From NCBI GenBank assembly GCA_025370075.1, contig CP073016.1:1550001-1614000 (forward strand): a stretch of 64,000 nt of DNA, given 5' to 3'. Numbering within the stretch: position 1 is the first letter of the stretch; the number at the start of each line of letters is the position of its first letter. The notes below the pieces were generated by a model that was given only the letters and a program-made list of their open reading frames with translations, searched no databases and was not told the origin of the DNA. Source of the DNA: Chryseotalea sp. WA131a. Lineage in GTDB: Bacteria; Bacteroidota; Bacteroidia; Cytophagales; Cyclobacteriaceae. Shown here in pieces: positions 60,329-64,000 of this stretch. Position numbers and translations under genes: made by a program.

Positions 60329-61249
60329 TTACCTCATCTCCTCGCCTGCCTTTGTTTTCCAGCGCTCATGCATCCACACCCATTGCGATGGGTGCGCGCG
60401 AACAATCTTCTCTGTAAAATCAGTGAATAACTGTGTATTGGTGATTAAATCGGTTTCTTCGTCTCCTGTGGTTACTAAAGGTATCTCAGGCAAGATGTGC
60501 ATTTGCTGCTGGAAATTTTCATCAAGATAAATATAAGTTGGAACAACAGCTGCCCCTGTTCGCATTGCTAAAATGGTTGCGCCAATGGGCGTGGATGCCG
60601 GCATTCCAAAAAAGTTGACAAACCGACTTTTCACTTTTGTGTCTTGGTCAATCAAGATGGCAATGGACCCGCCCGACTTCAGCACCTTAAATAACCGAAT
60701 ACTTTCCTTACCGCGCTCAATAGCGATTGCCCCAAATGCATTCCGGTAATCCCACAACAAATCGTTTAACCGTTCATCTTTTAATGCGGTGCCAACGATG
60801 TTAGGCTTTAACCCCCTCAAGGCCATGTTAGTGATTTGCAAATCGAATGCGCCCAAATGAGAAGTAAGAAACATAACGCCCTTGCCTTTGGCATAAGCTT
60901 TCTCGTAATTTTCAATACCGTGGGTGGTGAGAAATTTTTCTAAATCAGCTAGAGATTTCACTTTTAATGAACGCAGTATGTCGCCTGCATTTCTTCCGAG
61001 CATGACAAACATTTCTTTGCTCAAGGCTACCACTTCGTACATTGACTTCTCTCTGGCAAACGCCATGCCCATGTGGAGGATGGCTCGCTCTCGTGGTTGC
61101 GGAGAAAAGGTATAGGCGATGCGTCCGAGAAATCCACAAAATCGAATCCACCACTTGCGGGGAACGATGTTAGAGGAAAAAATCAAAAAGCGAATAAAGT
61201 AATACAGCGAGGTATATTTTATTTCCTTTCTAAGGGGCCGTTTCTCCAT
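60329..61249 (-). CDS. Lipid A-type lauroyl/lysophospholipid acyltransferase
   Basis: About 306 residues from the ATG at 61249 (an in-frame TTG lies three codons earlier). It belongs to the LpxL/HtrB family: an N-terminal hydrophobic segment (YYFIRFLIFSSNIVPRKW), the catalytic HxxxxD in TSHLGAFDLQITNMAL, an IERGKESIRLFKVLKSGGSI stretch, the DQD site in IAILIDQDTK and a C-terminal PSQWVWMHERWKTK. It adds a secondary acyl chain to lipid A precursor at the cytoplasmic face of the inner membrane. It is divergent from the sixA-like gene. Confidence 0.93.
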   Translation of the reverse strand: MEKRPLRKEIKYTSLYYFIRFLIFSSNIVPRKWWIRFCGFLGRIAYTFSPQPRERAILHMGMAFAREKSMYEVVALSKEMFVMLGRNAGDILRSLKVKSLADLEKFLTTHGIENYEKAYAKGKGVMFLTSHLGAFDLQITNMALRGLKPNIVGTALKDERLNDLLWDYRNAFGAIAIERGKESIRLFKVLKSGGSIAILIDQDTKVKSRFVNFFGMPASTPIGATILAMRTGAAVVPTYIYLDENFQQQMHILPEIPLVTTGDEETDLITNTQLFTDFTEKIVRAHPSQWVWMHERWKTKAGEEMR

Positions 61250-61309
61250 GCAGGGCAAAGATAGTATTTCAATGATTAAGAGTTCACGCTTTTAAGAATC
61301 AGGTTTTAC

Positions 61310-61317
61310 TAAATTTG
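61310..61317 (+). promoter_or_regulatory. Candidate -7 promoter element for the SixA-like gene
   Basis: TAAATTTG is an exact match to TAnnTTTG, 10 bp before the ATG at 61327. It includes the in-frame TTG (61315) that could otherwise be mistaken for the start, so the ATG is the better choice. Confidence 0.55.
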
Positions 61318-61326
61318 TTTATCAGT

Positions 61327-61836
61327 ATGAAAAACCTCTATCTAATTCGGCACGCCAAAAGCAGTTGGGATGACCCCAACCTGGATGATTTTGATAGACC
61401 CTTGAATGAGCGAGGTGAAAAAGACGCACCCCGAATGGGGAGACGATTAAAAGAAAAAAAGATTACGCCAGATATTGTCGTGTCGAGCCCTGCTATGAGG
61501 GCACTTGAAACTTGCAAAATAATTTGTGACGTTCTGGGTTTTGATAAGAAGAAAATCATCGAACACCAATCGCTCTATCACGCCAGCGAAGAAGAAATTC
61601 TAAAGGCAGTTCGTAGTTTAAAAGATAGAAGGGGCGATAACGAAGAAAATGTGTTGTTATTTGGCCACAACCCAGGCCTTACTGATTTTGCAAATCGCTT
61701 ACTGAACGAACACATTGTAAACATTCCTACGGCCGGAATAGTTGCCGCCCAATTGAAAATAGATAAATGGAGCAAAACGGATTGGGGCTGTGGCAAACTT
61801 TTGTTTTTTGATTTTCCGAAGAATAAAAGAGAATGA
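61327..61836 (+). CDS. sixA: SixA-like phosphohistidine phosphatase
   Basis: About 169 residues from the ATG at 61327. It belongs to the histidine phosphatase superfamily: catalytic LYLIRHAKSSWDD at the N-terminus (RHA in place of RHG, as usual for SixA), RPLNERGEKDAPRMG, SPAMRALETCKII and the second catalytic His in LLFGHNPGLTDFANRLL. It would remove phosphate from phosphohistidine, in E. coli from ArcB or PTS proteins; the target here is unknown. It is a single cytosolic gene, convergent with the next gene with a 9 bp gap. Confidence 0.9.
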   Translation: MKNLYLIRHAKSSWDDPNLDDFDRPLNERGEKDAPRMGRRLKEKKITPDIVVSSPAMRALETCKIICDVLGFDKKKIIEHQSLYHASEEEILKAVRSLKDRRGDNEENVLLFGHNPGLTDFANRLLNEHIVNIPTAGIVAAQLKIDKWSKTDWGCGKLLFFDFPKNKRE

Positions 61837-61845
61837 CGTTGCACT

Positions 61846-63726
61846 TTAGAAATAGTGCCTCCAATTAAAAATTATTCGGGTAGTAATATGCCACACTGGT
61901 CTAAGTTCCATTGGCGGTTGGCCGAGTGGCGCGATCACGTTAACCTTATAGGGCAAATCAACCCCGAATGAAAACTGTAGTTTTAAGATAGAGCTTTGAT
62001 CTTGCGAGAAGGAGCGAAGGGGACGATACTCCAACACAGGAAAATCAAGTTTGGTTGAACGATAAGTTAAGATAGTAAGATTGCCAGCAGCATCTGGCAC
62101 AAAAAGTGCGTCTGCGGTGGAGTTTAATCCATACAATGACACTCCAACTTCTCTGCCTAATACAAACTGAAACCTGCCAATTGGGGTGCGAATGCCGGAT
62201 TGCCATGGAATGCCACCTCCATTCGCTGCCGCAACTACCATTCGTTGCAATGTTTTTGGTGACGTGATAGCGAGAATTGGGCCTGCCACCAACAAATCAC
62301 CAGGCAACAACCAAAAGGGAAGACGCAACCGAACGTTATGGGCAGAGCGACCGGGAATGACTGATGTAATTGATGTAGCCGGATAATTCTGATCTAGGTT
62401 AAGGAATTGATGTGTTGAAGGGGCATCTTGTCGCCAACCCAATTGAAGAAAAATCAATCCATCACCTGATTGATTTAACACCCCATCTAATCCGTAACCA
62501 ACCATTACGTTGGCCTCTAATCCTCCAATTCCTCCGCCTTGGTCTTGTGACTTCCCAAAGCCACTTAAAACAGAAGATATATTAAGCGAAGTAGAGGCAC
62601 CCATAAATAAACCAAGTTCTGCGCGAAACCGGGGCAGTGCGCCTTCTCCGGTAGCCAAACCTGGAATGGGTGTTTTCAATACTACTTGTTTGATTAGCTC
62701 TCGCGAAAAATCTCTGGAAGGCAAAAAATTGTTTTTGCAAACTTCTAATGTGTCTGGCTCGCTAGTTGGGCCGACAACCATTGGTTCAAGGTCAATCAGC
62801 AATATTCCGCTTGCCGCATTAATCAGTTGTATTAAACTCAATTGCACTGCAGCAGCAGCAATCTCTGCATCTTCCGAACGGAGGTAGGCGTCTCCTTTCG
62901 CTACCATTTTTTTTCCTTCCCAAGTCTGAATTTCAACGCCATGCTCGTTATAGTGATCATGGGTTCCTTTACGCTGCGAAGCATTACCCCAAGTACCCAC
63001 AATATGACCAGCAGCAAAAGCATCTTCCAAAAAATGAAGTGCAAAGGCTTCGTCTGCAAGGCTGGCTAAAGCAAGTGCAGACTTTTGATCAGTCGATAAG
63101 TTTTCCGTTGCATACCGCTGGGCTTTCCCCAAAGCCGACTGATGAAACCACGCGTACGCTGCCACCGCATTCAAGGGCGCACCTTTCATCAAACATTCAC
63201 TCAAGTACTTTTCAAGTTCAAGCTCAACTTGGTGCCGTGCCAACAAAAAGTGCACATTGTTTGACCCCGCTCTTGTGGCGTAGTCTATATCTGCACGTTG
63301 TAATCTGATGTCAGAATCGCGTATTGCATTCGAATACCAGCTTTCATTTTTTGATTTTTTTAAATTAACATCGAGGCGAGCTGCGATATCAGCCACTTTC
63401 AAAATCCACTTTGCATGAATAACCGATTGGAGCATATCTTTTGGTGAGCAACTGTGGTCACCCGCAATTGCCGGCCACGAAGCAAAATCAAGTTGAGTAG
63501 GTGCAAGCGATTGAGTTGTATCAATCACCGAAAGCGTGAGGCGACCTTCGTATCCTCTTCTTGCTTCCGCCCATAATAGATCAAAAAGCGCTCGTTGCTC
63601 AGCATTTAGCTTTTGAATTGCCCTTAAAGCAATTTCTCGGTGCTCCGGATACACCCAAGCCAACGCGTCATTAGAAACACTGATCAAGAAGAACAGAACC
63701 AGCATTAGTACAGTTACCTTTTTCAT
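61846..63726 (-). CDS. Exported PLC/P1-nuclease-like protein with C-terminal barrel-like region
   Basis: About 626 residues from the ATG at 63726 (a TTG at 63747 is rejected). The signal peptide ends near NDALA, so the mature protein begins WVYPEHREIAL; an N-terminal Trp followed soon by His is the zinc-binding start of phospholipase C and P1-nuclease enzymes. Other likely metal ligands are GDHSC, NNVHFLLARHQ, ALHFLEDAFAAGHIVG and HDHYNEHG. From about residue 370 the sequence changes to alternating beta strands with an aromatic C-terminal Phe (WRHYF), suggesting an outer-membrane barrel or beta domain. A fusion of a zinc hydrolase with a barrel is inferred; the substrate is unknown. Confidence 0.7.
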   Translation of the reverse strand: MKKVTVLMLVLFFLISVSNDALAWVYPEHREIALRAIQKLNAEQRALFDLLWAEARRGYEGRLTLSVIDTTQSLAPTQLDFASWPAIAGDHSCSPKDMLQSVIHAKWILKVADIAARLDVNLKKSKNESWYSNAIRDSDIRLQRADIDYATRAGSNNVHFLLARHQVELELEKYLSECLMKGAPLNAVAAYAWFHQSALGKAQRYATENLSTDQKSALALASLADEAFALHFLEDAFAAGHIVGTWGNASQRKGTHDHYNEHGVEIQTWEGKKMVAKGDAYLRSEDAEIAAAAVQLSLIQLINAASGILLIDLEPMVVGPTSEPDTLEVCKNNFLPSRDFSRELIKQVVLKTPIPGLATGEGALPRFRAELGLFMGASTSLNISSVLSGFGKSQDQGGGIGGLEANVMVGYGLDGVLNQSGDGLIFLQLGWRQDAPSTHQFLNLDQNYPATSITSVIPGRSAHNVRLRLPFWLLPGDLLVAGPILAITSPKTLQRMVVAAANGGGIPWQSGIRTPIGRFQFVLGREVGVSLYGLNSTADALFVPDAAGNLTILTYRSTKLDFPVLEYRPLRSFSQDQSSILKLQFSFGVDLPYKVNVIAPLGQPPMELRPVWHITTRIIFNWRHYF

Positions 63727-63821
63727 CTTTAGCTCTTTTACAAACAACCCAGTACAAATGTTCAGCTTTCAAACTAGTTAATTAATTTCTAATTTCAAGG
63801 CAATAAAAACCAAAAGAAGTT

Positions 63822-64000
63822 ATGAAAACATTGGCGAGCACATTTCTTAGTATCTTAATCGTTAGCTCCCTCGTTGCTCAAAAAACAGAAATCGCTTTTG
63901 AAGTCAGTTTCAAAGGAAAGAAAATTGGTATCGTCAAGGCTATTGAAGAAAAAACCGGAACCAAGTCGATCAAAAATCTAAAAACGGAGACGGATACCAA
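63822..64000 (+). CDS. Exported protein, partial (C-terminus beyond window)
   Basis: An open frame from the ATG at 63822 to the right edge, 59 codons. It begins MKTLASTFLSILIVSSLVAQ, a clear signal peptide, followed by EIAFEVSFKGKKIGIVKAIE. The strand-rich start resembles small exported Bacteroidota proteins of unknown function (DUF6134-like at best). AAAAGAAG, a possible ribosome site, is just upstream. Too little is visible to assign a role. Confidence 0.7.
   Translation, partial: MKTLASTFLSILIVSSLVAQKTEIAFEVSFKGKKIGIVKAIEEKTGTKSIKNLKTETDT

Overview
The window reads as a chromosomal segment of a Bacteroidota member, probably Cytophagales-like. The evidence is two SusC/SusD pairs, many lipoproteins, an amylase ending in a type IX secretion C-terminal sorting domain, and several TAnnTTTG or TAnnTTCG promoter -7 elements close to start codons. 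No rRNA, tRNA, CRISPR array or transposase gene was seen. The strain cannot be named from the sequence alone.

Region 1 (1-33324) is a starch/maltodextrin utilisation locus. On the minus strand, reading from high to low coordinates, it holds a membrane sensor-regulator with two carbohydrate-binding modules and an AraC DNA-binding domain, then SusC, SusD, a SusE-like and a SusE/F-like lipoprotein. Next come a strong hairpin terminator, a T9SS-exported GH13 amylase, a neopullulanase-like GH13 enzyme, an FG-GAP/ASPIC lipoprotein, a second SusC/SusD pair, and two more FG-GAP/ASPIC lipoproteins, the last cut by the window edge. Divergently on the plus strand lie a LacI-type regulator, a GH31 alpha-glucosidase and a lipoprotein GH13 amylase. 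Polymer is presumably cut at the surface, imported through SusCD, cut again in the periplasm and finished to glucose in the cytoplasm.

Region 2 (33391-39724) holds housekeeping or unrelated genes: an ECF-type sigma factor overlapping a membrane glycosyltransferase, purB, and an RND efflux pump subunit.

Region 3 (39713-51888) is the most unusual part. Between two same-strand RND pump genes sit five related minus-strand cassettes. Each has a conserved leader, a 55-61 residue secreted Cys-containing peptide gene, an intrinsic terminator and a propeller-like lipoprotein. Four of the five also have a small CxxC thioredoxin-like lipoprotein, and three carry a different extra gene (carboxypeptidase-regulatory-like protein, protein kinase, TonB-domain lipoprotein). 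At three boundaries the leader is followed, divergently, by a truncated 5' end of the RND gene (about 69, 303 and 192 bp). Only the rightmost leader is joined to the intact gene. The array therefore looks as if it grew by repeated insertion at the RND 5' end. I regard it as the best candidate for an undescribed peptide-based system.

Region 4 (51889-60211) is the intact second RND gene, convergent with a four-gene export operon (HlyD-type adaptor, MacB-type permease, TolC-type channel, RND adaptor). Region 5 (60329-64000) contains a lipid A-type acyltransferase, a SixA-like phosphatase, a PLC/P1-nuclease-like exported protein with a probable barrel, and the start of one more exported protein.
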